Source of the DNA: Gloeobacter violaceus PCC 7421
GTDB lineage: Bacteria; Cyanobacteriota; Cyanobacteriia; Gloeobacterales; Gloeobacteraceae
NCBI RefSeq assembly: GCF_000011385.1
Contig: NC_005125.1
Coordinates: 1,984,001 to 2,048,000, forward strand
Length of the DNA stretch: 64,000 nt
Reading direction: 5' to 3'
The notes under the pieces are model-generated. The model saw nothing but the letters and a program-made list of their open reading frames with translations. It had not been told where the DNA came from and did no database searches. Shown piece by piece: positions 15,627 to 23,000 of this stretch. Positions within the stretch are counted from its first letter, which is position 1; the number at the start of each line of letters is the position of its first letter. The translations under genes were made by a program, and so were the position numbers.

Positions 15627-17879
15627 TCAATCGGCGTGGATGAGCACCGGGTTGCGCTTGAATGCCGGGATGCCGCAGCGCAGGTCCACGGGGGGGCGGA
15701 TGATGTCGTTGATTTCGGGATAGAACATCAGGGCGGCGCCGCGCTTGGGGGCGCCGAAGATAATTTCGACCTGCTCTTTTTGGCCGACTTTGCCGGTGAC
15801 CGTTACCCGCTCGTGCTCGGCGAATCCGGCGGCGGCGGCGTCCTCGGGGTGCATCAGGATGCAGTTGCGGTGCGGCATCCCCCGGTAGGTGTCGCCCGCT
15901 TTGTAGACGACGGTGTTGTGCTGGGAGTAGGAGCGCACTGTGACCAGCACCAGGGCGATGGCGCGTTTGGAGGTTGTGACGCCAAAATCTTCGGCCCTGG
16001 GCTTATCGAGCACCGGCAGGGGGGTGACGAACATCTTCGCTTTGCCGGTGGGCGTTGCAAATCGGGGCTCGTGGAAGATGCGGCCCGCTATCGTAAATTC
16101 CTCGCCGGTGCGGTCGATCTCGCCGATTTTTTCGTAGCCGGGGATCGTTTGGGCGATGAGCCCGCGCACGTAGGCGGTGTCGGTGAGCCGCCGCCAGTCG
16201 AGCGGTGTCTCGCCGTGCATCCGGTGGGCAAGGCGCGTCAGAAATTCGACTTCCGAGATGAGGTCGGCGTCGTGCAGATGGGTTTGGCCTTCGCTGTTGA
16301 GGCGCACGAAGTTGTTGCCCGACTCGGTGGTGGTCTTGTGGGGATTCTCATCGCGGGTGAAGACGGGGATGATGATGGTGTCTTTGGCGGCGAGGCCGTG
16401 GAAGTGGCCAGGGTTGGGCTTGGTGGATAGATAGATGATCGTTTTGATGCGGCCGAGGGCGTGTGCAGTCTGGGCGCGGTCGGGATTGGCTCCCCAGAGG
16501 TTGCCCCCCAGGCACAACAGCGCATCGATCTTGCCGGATTCGGCAGCCTGGATGAGGGCACGGGTGTCGTAGCCGGGGGCACGGCTGAGGGGTTTTCGCA
16601 GGAGTGTTTCGAGGGCTTTTTGGATCGCTTCTTTGGGCCGGGCGCTCACCCCCATCGAGCCGAAGCCCTGCACGTTGGAGTGGCCGCGGATGGGCATCGT
16701 GCCTGCGCCCGGTTTGCCGGCGTTGCCGGTGAGCAAAGCCAGGTTGGCGATGGCGTAGACATTGTCGACGCCGTTGGCGTGCTGGGTGATCCCCATCGCC
16801 CAGGCAAAGACGGTGCGCTCGGCGCGGCCGATCACCGCCGCTGCGCCTTCGATGGCGGCGCGCTCGATGCCGCAGGTGTGCTCGATGCGCTCCCAGGGGG
16901 TGGCCTGGATGTGGGCGATTACGGCCTGCCAGTCCTCGGTGTGGGCTTCAAGAAAGGCGCGCTCAAGCCGGTTGCTTTCTATGAGAGATTTGGCCAGACC
17001 AATCAAAAGGGCGACGTCGCTTCCCGGGTCGGGCTGCAGGTAAAGTGAAGCGATCTCGGAGCCGAAAGCCAGCGATTTGAGCGAGGCGGGGGTGGCGAAG
17101 TTGATAAGGCCGACTTCGAGTACCGGGTTGACGACGATCACCGCGCCGCCGCGCTCGCGCACCTGGATCAGTTCGTTCATCAGGCGCGGGTGGTTGGCGG
17201 GGGCGTTGGAGCCCAGCAGCACGACACAGTCGGACTGGCGCAGGTCGTCGAGGCTCACCATCGAGGTGCCGGAGCCGAAGACTGCTTTGAGGCCGACGGT
17301 GCTGGGCGAATGGCACAGATCCGAGCAGTCCGCCAGATTGTTGGAGCCGTAAGCCCGCAACATCAATTGGAGGATGTAGGCCGCTTCGTTGGAGGAGCGG
17401 CCCGAGGAGTAGGAGGCGACGCGCTCGGGTGGGCCTGAAAACGCCCGGGCGGCGATGGCGAAAACCTCTTCCCAGCCGATTGGTTCGTAGTAATTGCTGT
17501 TCGCGCGCCGAATCACCGGGTGGCTCAAGCGACCCAGTTTGTCGGCTTCCATCGATGAGAGTTCCTGCAGGCGAGCAAGATCCATGCGGGCGAAGCAGTC
17601 TCGACCCACCGGTCCTTGTAGATCGGCGGCGATCGATTCGACGCTTTTGGCGCAGCGTTGGAGGGGTTCGCGCTTTTCGTTGAAAAATCCGCCCTTCTGG
17701 CCGCCGGTTCCCCAGGCGCAGGATTTGCAGGCGCTTTTGTGGTTGAGTTTTTGCCAGAGCAGCGTGCGGTGGGCCAGGGTTTTTTCTGCCCAGTAGAGCA
17801 GTACCGGCAGCCCGCCTCCTCGGCTGATTTTGAAGACGGCGGACCCGGAAGCAGGGTAAGGCTTCAACACTCTGGCCAT
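15627..17879 (-). CDS. Molybdopterin oxidoreductase, FdhF/YdeP family
   Basis: A 750-residue bis-molybdopterin-guanine-dinucleotide enzyme of the formate-dehydrogenase-alpha-like (YdeP) group. Features are a Cys pair CKSCAWG (Cys51, Cys54), the molybdopterin domain with VASYSSGRSSNEAAY, and DCSDLCHSPSTVGL in the region of the metal ligand. Also present are GNAGKPGAGTMPIRGHSNVQG, and a C-terminal dinucleotide-binding domain with YSQHNTVVYK and GMPHRNCILMHPEDA. There is no Tat signal, so it is cytoplasmic. YdeP in E. coli is linked to acid resistance; the physiological substrate is unknown. No partner subunits are adjacent. Confidence 0.85.
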   Translation of the reverse strand: MARVLKPYPASGSAVFKISRGGGLPVLLYWAEKTLAHRTLLWQKLNHKSACKSCAWGTGGQKGGFFNEKREPLQRCAKSVESIAADLQGPVGRDCFARMDLARLQELSSMEADKLGRLSHPVIRRANSNYYEPIGWEEVFAIAARAFSGPPERVASYSSGRSSNEAAYILQLMLRAYGSNNLADCSDLCHSPSTVGLKAVFGSGTSMVSLDDLRQSDCVVLLGSNAPANHPRLMNELIQVRERGGAVIVVNPVLEVGLINFATPASLKSLAFGSEIASLYLQPDPGSDVALLIGLAKSLIESNRLERAFLEAHTEDWQAVIAHIQATPWERIEHTCGIERAAIEGAAAVIGRAERTVFAWAMGITQHANGVDNVYAIANLALLTGNAGKPGAGTMPIRGHSNVQGFGSMGVSARPKEAIQKALETLLRKPLSRAPGYDTRALIQAAESGKIDALLCLGGNLWGANPDRAQTAHALGRIKTIIYLSTKPNPGHFHGLAAKDTIIIPVFTRDENPHKTTTESGNNFVRLNSEGQTHLHDADLISEVEFLTRLAHRMHGETPLDWRRLTDTAYVRGLIAQTIPGYEKIGEIDRTGEEFTIAGRIFHEPRFATPTGKAKMFVTPLPVLDKPRAEDFGVTTSKRAIALVLVTVRSYSQHNTVVYKAGDTYRGMPHRNCILMHPEDAAAAGFAEHERVTVTGKVGQKEQVEIIFGAPKRGAALMFYPEINDIIRPPVDLRCGIPAFKRNPVLIHAD

Positions 17880-17977
17880 GGCGCTCGGGCTCGATAAGTT
17901 CCAGCTTCCAGGGTAGCCGAGCGCACAAAAACGCTGGTGCTACGATGGGGCCAATCCGCTCCGGGCAACGCCGGTCT

Positions 17978-18571
17978 ATGTTTGCGACCGTGCCGTCTCA
18001 AGGTATCCAACCGCGTCCATTTACGGTGGACGAGTACTACCGCATGGGCAAAGCGGGCATCTTTCATCCGGACGAACGGGTGGAACTCATCGACGGACTG
18101 ATCATTCGCATGCCTCCCCAAGGTCCACTGCACGCCGCGACCGTCGCGCGCATACTCGCCTGCCTGCTCGCCTTGATCGCTCCTGAGAATGGCACTGTCT
18201 GTATCGAGCGGCCGATCGCTCTGGATGAATACGGTGAGCCGGTGCCGGATGTAACCGTGGTGACGCCGGATCCTGAGGGCGATTACTATTCCACCCGTCA
18301 CCCCGGTCCGAGTGATGTCTTGCTGGTGATTGAAGTAGCGGATTCGAGTCTCGGCAAAGACCTGGGTATCAAAAGAGCCGCCTACGCTCGCGCCGGCATT
18401 CGCGAGTACTGGGTTGTGGATGTGGAAACTCGCCGCTTGCATCGCTTCAGTGATCCCCAGGACGGGCTTTATTGCAATGCGGTGGTACTGGGTGAAAGCG
18501 ATTTTCTGTCGCCGGATGCCTTTCCCGCGCTGAGCATTTCCGTCGCGGACTTGCTGGCCAGGCGAAAGTAA
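17978..18571 (+). CDS. Uma2 family putative endonuclease
   Basis: Uma2 (DUF820) protein with a PD-(D/E)xK-like fold, very abundant in cyanobacteria and of unsettled role. Motifs: ERVELIDG, PDVTVV, and the DVLLVIEVADSS...KRAAYARAGIREYWVVD block with the catalytic Asp and Glu-x-Lys-like residues. 197 residues from ATG 17978; an ATG at 17945 would add 11. One of three Uma2 genes in the window, all of different lengths. Confidence 0.82.
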   Translation: MFATVPSQGIQPRPFTVDEYYRMGKAGIFHPDERVELIDGLIIRMPPQGPLHAATVARILACLLALIAPENGTVCIERPIALDEYGEPVPDVTVVTPDPEGDYYSTRHPGPSDVLLVIEVADSSLGKDLGIKRAAYARAGIREYWVVDVETRRLHRFSDPQDGLYCNAVVLGESDFLSPDAFPALSISVADLLARRK

Positions 18572-18629
18572 GCTGGGAGCCGGTTGTCTGGACAAACCCC
18601 ACGGTTGATTTTGCACGACAGTCTGTGGG

Positions 18630-18665
18630 GCGAGAGGTGGAACCCCCTTCGGGTTCCCCTCTCGC
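18630..18665. repeat. Strong intergenic hairpin
   Basis: GCGAGAGG (18630-18637) and GGAACCC (18639-18645) pair with GGGTTCC (18651-18657) and CCTCTCGC (18658-18665). This gives 15 base pairs with one bulged T and the loop CCTTC. There is no T tract on either side, so it is not a classical terminator. It lies in the 275-base gap between a Uma2 gene and the 3' end of folD; nothing else is seen there. Confidence 0.6.
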
Positions 18666-18846
18666 GCTCTCCTCCTCCCCGCGTCGAGGGGCGTGCCACC
18701 CCCCCGACACCCCCCCGGACTTAGCGGCACGGTGGGAACGAGAATTGGTGGGTGGGATGGGTTTATTCTTCCAGTGCGTGCACGACGCGTGTCGACTGCG
18801 GCATAGTTTTGTGTGGGCGCTGCGCCCAATAGAGTGTCTGGAGACC

Positions 18847-19719
18847 TTATTCGATCAGCCGCTGTTTGTAGCTCTGGACGGTGTTGGCCAACAGCATCGT
18901 CACCGTCATCGGTCCGACGCCCCGCGGCACCGGGGTGATCGCCGCCGCCACGTCGCGCACAGAATCAAAATCGACGTCGCCCACCAGGCGGCTGTTGCCC
19001 TCGTAGTCGGTGACGCGGTTGATGCCCACATCGATTACCACCGCCCCGGGCCGGACCATGGCGGCGGTGACCAGCTCCGGCCGCCCGGCCGCCACCACCA
19101 GCACGTCCGCCATCTGGGTGATGGCGGCCAGATCCGCCGTGCGCGAGTGGGTGGTGATTACGGTCGCGTCTTTTTCGAGCAGCATCAGGGCGACGGGTTT
19201 GCCCACCAGGATGCTGCGGCCGATGACGACGGCTGTCTTGCCCGCCAGGGGCACCCCCGCCTCAGAGAGGATCCGCATCACCCCGGCCGGGGTGCACGAG
19301 CGCAAGCCCGGCTCGCCGCGCACCAGCCGCCCCAGATTGACCGGGTGCAGACCGTCGACGTCTTTTTCGGGGGCGATGCGGTTCAGTACCCGACCGCTGT
19401 CGATGTGCTCCGGCAACGGTAGTTGGACGAGGATGCCGTCCACGGTCACATCGGCGTTGAGGCGATCGATGAGGGCCAACAGTTGCGTCTCGGAGAGGCT
19501 CGCTTTGAGGTGCTGACTTTTGGCGACATCGATCCCCACCGCTTGACCAGATTTGTTTTTGTTGCGGACGTAGGCGGCGGAGGCCGGGTTGTCTCCCACC
19601 CACAGCACGGAGAGGCCGGGCGGGCGGCCGAAGCGCTCCTGCAGCGACTGCACCTCGCAAGTCAGCTCGGCCTGAATGCGGGCGGCCAGGGCTTTGCCGT
19701 CGAGAATGGCTGCGGACAA
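18847..19719 (-). CDS. folD: Methylenetetrahydrofolate dehydrogenase/cyclohydrolase FolD
   Basis: Bifunctional NADP-dependent enzyme of one-carbon metabolism. It shows [16 protein letters not shown] with the Tyr-x3-Lys catalytic pair, VQLPLPEHI, the [14 protein letters not shown] motif, GRSILVGKP in the NADP domain, and [14 protein letters not shown] near the end. 290 residues from a TTG start at 19719, chosen because a perfect AGGAGG (19729-19734) stands 9 bases upstream. A GTG at 19749 would add 10 residues but has no comparable site. Confidence 0.95.
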   Translation of the reverse strand: MSAAILDGKALAARIQAELTCEVQSLQERFGRPPGLSVLWVGDNPASAAYVRNKNKSGQAVGIDVAKSQHLKASLSETQLLALIDRLNADVTVDGILVQLPLPEHIDSGRVLNRIAPEKDVDGLHPVNLGRLVRGEPGLRSCTPAGVMRILSEAGVPLAGKTAVVIGRSILVGKPVALMLLEKDATVITTHSRTADLAAITQMADVLVVAAGRPELVTAAMVRPGAVVIDVGINRVTDYEGNSRLVGDVDFDSVRDVAAAITPVPRGVGPMTVTMLLANTVQSYKQRLIE

Positions 19720-19728
19720 GGGGAAACT

Positions 19729-19734
19729 CCTCCT
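19729..19734 (-). promoter_or_regulatory. Consensus ribosome binding site setting a TTG start
   Basis: AGGAGG on the minus strand, 9 bases before TTG 19719. It decides the folD start in favour of the rare TTG codon. Confidence 0.8.
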
Positions 19735-19820
19735 GTGGGTAGCACTCACATCGCCGTCGGGGTGCCACTGCGAATGTGTGGCAATGCTATCACCCGGAAG
19801 CGTCGGCCCACACGGCAGTC

Positions 19821-20129
19821 TCAGCGCACCCGGCAGCCGAACTGGGCAGCCAGGGCCAGCAGGTTTTCGAGGCGGCCCTCGGCCGATTCGCCCAGGCGCA
19901 CCTGCAGGCTGTGGCGGCGGCTACCCAGCGATTGGAGAGTGATTCGGGGGGTACCGACGCCCGACAGGGCGCACTCGGTGAGGAGCTCGGCGGCCAGATC
20001 TTCGAGTTCGGCGCGGCGCCCCCGATAGACGAAGGTGAGCTGCAGGGCGGTGTTCAACGCGGCGGTGGCCGGTTCGCTCTCGGCAAAGGGCAGAGCCGCC
20101 GCGGGCCGGGGCAGGGGTTGGCAGACCAT
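19821..20129 (-). CDS. Small unknown protein
   Basis: 102 residues from the ATG at 20129, which overlaps the stop of the upstream gene as TAATG. Two predicted helices ([14 protein letters not shown] and [13 protein letters not shown]) flank beta-like segments, suggesting a small alpha/beta domain. No family recognised. Coupled to the next gene upstream; the two are probably partners. Confidence 0.55.
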   Translation of the reverse strand: MVCQPLPRPAAALPFAESEPATAALNTALQLTFVYRGRRAELEDLAAELLTECALSGVGTPRITLQSLGSRRHSLQVRLGESAEGRLENLLALAAQFGCRVR

Positions 20130-20482
20130 TAGGCGGTCGTCCGGCGACGGACGGCGACGGGCAGCGCGTAAAGCTCGGCGGCGCGGGCGCGCCACAGTTC
20201 GTCGCGGATGGTGCGGGTGCGGTCGGTGGCCACCAGCGCCATCAACTGGGCCACCTCGTTGTCGAGGGCATAGCCGCGGGCCACCGAGGCGGGCAAGTCG
20301 GCAATCGGCGGCCAACCGCGCTCCTCGGGCAGGTGGGCATACTCGGCGCGCAGCAGCGAAAGCTTCAGCCGGCAGGCGACGTGCGCCGCCTGCGCTTCAA
20401 GACGCAGATCGCGGCGGACCTGGACGGGGGAGCGACCGGACAACTTGCGGGAGAGGCTCATGGGCACTTTGTTTATGGTCAT
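20129..20482 (-). CDS. Small helical protein, unknown
   Basis: 117 residues, mostly helical and rich in Arg and Ala (RKLSGRSPVQVRRDLRLEAQAAHVACRLKLSLLRAEYAHL). A Met at 20461 (MSLSRKLSG) is an alternative start. The stop overlaps the start of the following gene (TAATG), so translation is coupled. No family recognised; no membrane segment or signal peptide. Confidence 0.55.
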   Translation of the reverse strand: MTINKVPMSLSRKLSGRSPVQVRRDLRLEAQAAHVACRLKLSLLRAEYAHLPEERGWPPIADLPASVARGYALDNEVAQLMALVATDRTRTIRDELWRARAAELYALPVAVRRRTTA

Positions 20483-20491
20483 TTGTTCATA

Positions 20492-21601
20492 TCATAGCGT
20501 GCCCGAGGACAAACGTCCAGTGCGCGAGCGGGCGCATTCGGCGAACCACGCCTCGAAGCGACCCCCCAGGGCGGCGAGGGAATAGTGGGTCTCGATGTGG
20601 GCACGGCAGGCGGTCCGGTCGATTTCCCCCAGGCGGCCCACGGCCTGGATCATCGCGGTAGTATCGTCGGGGGGGACCAGAAATCCGGTCAGGCCGTCTT
20701 GGATCGTTTCGGCTGGACCGCCGCGGGCGTAGGCCACCACCGGCACGCCGCAGGCCATCGCCTCGATGGCGACGTTGCCGAAGGCTTCGGTCCACTTGGG
20801 GGTAAAGAGCATTCCCAGGGCCGGTCCGAGGCGGTGCTGCATCTGGTCGGTGGGGAAGAAGCCTTCGTAGTGCACGCGGGCGGTGGGATGCAGGGCGCAC
20901 ACCCGCTCGAAGTAGGCCGCATCCTGCATGCGCCCCAGCAGGTGCAAAGGCAAATTGCAGGCGGCGGCCACCGCCAGGGCGTCTTCGAGTCCTTTTTCGG
21001 GGGCGATGCGGCCCACCCAGGCAAGAAACGGTTCGGCGTCGGGCGTCGGGCAAAAGTCGTAACTGGCCGGATCCAGGCCGAAGGGCAGCACGGTGAGCCC
21101 TTCGATCGGTGCGAACGTCTCGGCCTGGGAGCGGGTGTAGACGGCCACGGTGCCCGGAAAGGTCTCCAGCACCCGGACGATTTGCCGATCGATGCTCTCC
21201 AGCAAGGAGCCCATCGTGATCATATGGGCGAGCGGTGTGCGGAAAAACGGGGTCAGGTACAGGGGCAGCCAGTCGTAGCACCAGTTGAAGATGACGTCGT
21301 AGTCGTCCTGGCGGGCGCGGGCCGCTTCGAACAGGTTAGCGAGCGCCGAGGGCTGGGGCAAAACCACCGGGCTGTCGCGGCCGGTGTGCTGGGCGGAGGC
21401 CGGCGGTAATCCCGGGATGGCCGCTACCAAAGGTACCGCGCCGGTGTGGCTGCCTTCGGGGGCGACGATGTGCACCAGATGGCCGCGGCGGATCAGTTCG
21501 GCCGCCAGGGTGAGCACATTGAACTCGACGCCCCCTGCCATGCCGGTACCCAGAGGCCCGAGGGCGGAAGAGACGAACAACAGACGCAGCTTCAAGGGCA
21601 A
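20492..21601 (-). CDS. Group 1 (GT4) glycosyltransferase
   Basis: GT-B glycosyltransferase of 369 residues. The N-terminal domain has the Gly-rich loop (GTGMAGGVEFNVLTLAAELIRRGH). The C-terminal domain has WVGRIAPEKGLEDAL and the EX7E nucleotide-sugar motif in TEAFGNVAIEAMACGVPVV. No membrane anchor. Acceptor unknown; glycolipid or surface polysaccharide is usual. Start is TTG 21601 (MPLKLRLLFVSS); a downstream alternative would cut into the first strand. Nine bases separate its stop from the next minus-strand gene. Confidence 0.85.
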   Translation of the reverse strand: MPLKLRLLFVSSALGPLGTGMAGGVEFNVLTLAAELIRRGHLVHIVAPEGSHTGAVPLVAAIPGLPPASAQHTGRDSPVVLPQPSALANLFEAARARQDDYDVIFNWCYDWLPLYLTPFFRTPLAHMITMGSLLESIDRQIVRVLETFPGTVAVYTRSQAETFAPIEGLTVLPFGLDPASYDFCPTPDAEPFLAWVGRIAPEKGLEDALAVAAACNLPLHLLGRMQDAAYFERVCALHPTARVHYEGFFPTDQMQHRLGPALGMLFTPKWTEAFGNVAIEAMACGVPVVAYARGGPAETIQDGLTGFLVPPDDTTAMIQAVGRLGEIDRTACRAHIETHYSLAALGGRFEAWFAECARSRTGRLSSGTL

Positions 21602-22102
21602 GTTCCAAATGCACCCTTAAAAAGTGTAGTTCCGCGGCACAGGCACCCGCCGCGGCGGCAATTTAAACCGCCAAAGCTCCCGGGCAAAATTCCGGCCCCA
21701 TCCCCCCCAAAAGCTTTGAATTTGAGGTTATTGCTGCAGGAATCGCTTGCCTGCGGAAGGGGGGCCAGGGGGGATCCACTTTTTTCTGCCCAGTGCCCCT
21801 AAAAAGTGCGGAGCGCCGGCCTAAGTAGCAGTGGAAGGATAGTACCACCCAAGCTTCAAAGCCAAACTTCTCGCCCACTTCGACCCGCGACTCTGGGCAT
21901 CTGTACCTGTAGATGCCCTCTGAAATCCGGGTGCAGCAACGCTGCCATTCGGTGAAGTTGAGCGGGAATGGCCGGCCTGGAAATCGCTTTTTGGGGTTTC
22001 AGGGTTCGAAAACTTTTGAATCCTGCTCGGAAGACAGTTTGCGGAGCATTCTGTCGAGAGTGGTGTGCCTTCCCGTCCCATTCACTTAGGTAGGAATCAG
22101 AC
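21602..22102. other. 501-base intergenic region
   Basis: No gene seen. It holds a 13-base direct repeat (CCCTTAAAAAGTG at 21614-21626 and CCCCTAAAAAGTG at 21796-21808) around a segment containing cyanobacterial-type noncoding C/G runs (around 21700-21780). It also holds a perfect 8-bp hairpin GGGCATCT/AGATGCCC (21895-21902 with 21911-21918). The right part carries the promoter of the secreted-protein gene at 22103, not clearly resolved. Confidence 0.45.
21895..21918. repeat. Perfect 8-bp inverted repeat
   Basis: GGGCATCT and AGATGCCC with an 8-base loop, 185 bases before the secreted-protein start. No T tract. Could be an operator or RNA hairpin. Confidence 0.4.
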
Positions 22103-22657
22103 ATGTTGACCGTATCTTCTTCAAAGCTCTGGGCTGCCGCCGCGGCACTGCCAATGTTGCTCCTCGGTACCGCTATCGCCCAGGCAGCGCCCTGGACGGC
22201 GGCGGCCTCCACAGGTGTGGTGGACGAGGAAGATCTGCAGCTGATCAGCGCCAACGAAGGCCGGGTTGAAGTCATCGGTTCGGCACCGGTGCCTGCAACC
22301 CTCAACCTGCGTTACAACATCGTGGCGCTCGACGAACTCGTCAACTTGACCAGTACTTCACCGATTGATTTACGCGCTCGGTATCGCGACAACGGAAGCA
22401 ATGCGCGGGTGGAGTTGAGGCTGAAGGCATACAACTACGAGACCGGGGTCACCACCACGCTGTTCAACTTCGACAGCAACGCCTTCCCGGCCAACTCTAG
22501 CTACCAGACACAGACCGAATGCTTCTTTCTGGGTGCTCCCCTCGACTTCACCCAAAATGTGTACTTCATCGATGCCCTGCTCACGAAGTCGAGTTCAGGC
22601 GGCACAGCGAGCCTCGCGACCATCGCGCTCGGCTTCGGCAGCTGCAGCCCCCAGTAG
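22103..22657 (+). CDS. Secreted protein, unknown
   Basis: 184 residues with a clear signal peptide (hydrophobic core LPMLLLGTAIAQA, cleavage near residue 29). The mature part looks beta-rich, with alternating polar/hydrophobic strands (RVELRLKAYNYETG). It has two Cys (in TECFFLG and FGSCSPQ) that could form a disulfide. No family recognised. A strong terminator follows 37 bases downstream, so it is a single-gene transcription unit. Confidence 0.7.
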   Translation: MLTVSSSKLWAAAAALPMLLLGTAIAQAAPWTAAASTGVVDEEDLQLISANEGRVEVIGSAPVPATLNLRYNIVALDELVNLTSTSPIDLRARYRDNGSNARVELRLKAYNYETGVTTTLFNFDSNAFPANSSYQTQTECFFLGAPLDFTQNVYFIDALLTKSSSGGTASLATIALGFGSCSPQ

Positions 22658-22694
22658 GACAGCGGCCTGGACACCGGGCAGGCCCGAGAAACAG

Positions 22695-22724
22695 CCCAAA
22701 GTCGTGCAGACTTTGGGTTTTGTT
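22695..22724 (+). terminator. Rho-independent terminator
   Basis: Perfect 9-bp stem CCCAAAGTC/GACTTTGGG (22695-22703 with 22709-22717), loop GTGCA, then TTTTGTT. Ends the secreted-protein gene. Confidence 0.9.
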
Positions 22725-23000
22725 CGGTTTGTCAGTTCCAGTGCCCTCCCGGGGAGCAAGGTGGCAGCGGCACCTGCAAAACTGCGTTGCTGTTTTATGA
22801 GCTTTTTGTGCGGTGCGGGTTCTTGCCGATGCCGGCGCGGTGGTCAAATCCAGACCGCTGGCGTAGGCGAGCACTGGGTAATCGATATCCCTGGCCGTCG
22901 GCTCATCACCCGTGCGCAACCCGCCCAGGGCGATGGCGGACCGGCGGCTTCGCCACTTTCTTGCAAGTGTTGCCGCCCGCGCCGCCACCGTCCCGACCTC
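22725..23000. other. Gap without recognised gene
   Basis: Between the terminator and the CHAT gene stop. Open frames here have no start signal, no recognisable family and atypical composition. Nothing else seen. Confidence 0.4.

Noticed and set aside
21663-21878. 71-codon minus-strand frame with DPPWPP-like translation
   Set aside because: This is the usual translation of cyanobacterial noncoding C/G-run repeats, not a gene.
22005-22040. GGGTTCGAA-like sequence resembling a tRNA T-arm
   Set aside because: No acceptor stem, D-arm or anticodon arm fits around it.
22581-22988. 135-codon minus-strand frame downstream of the CHAT gene
   Set aside because: Runs antisense through a strong terminator and into the secreted-protein gene; no recognisable protein.
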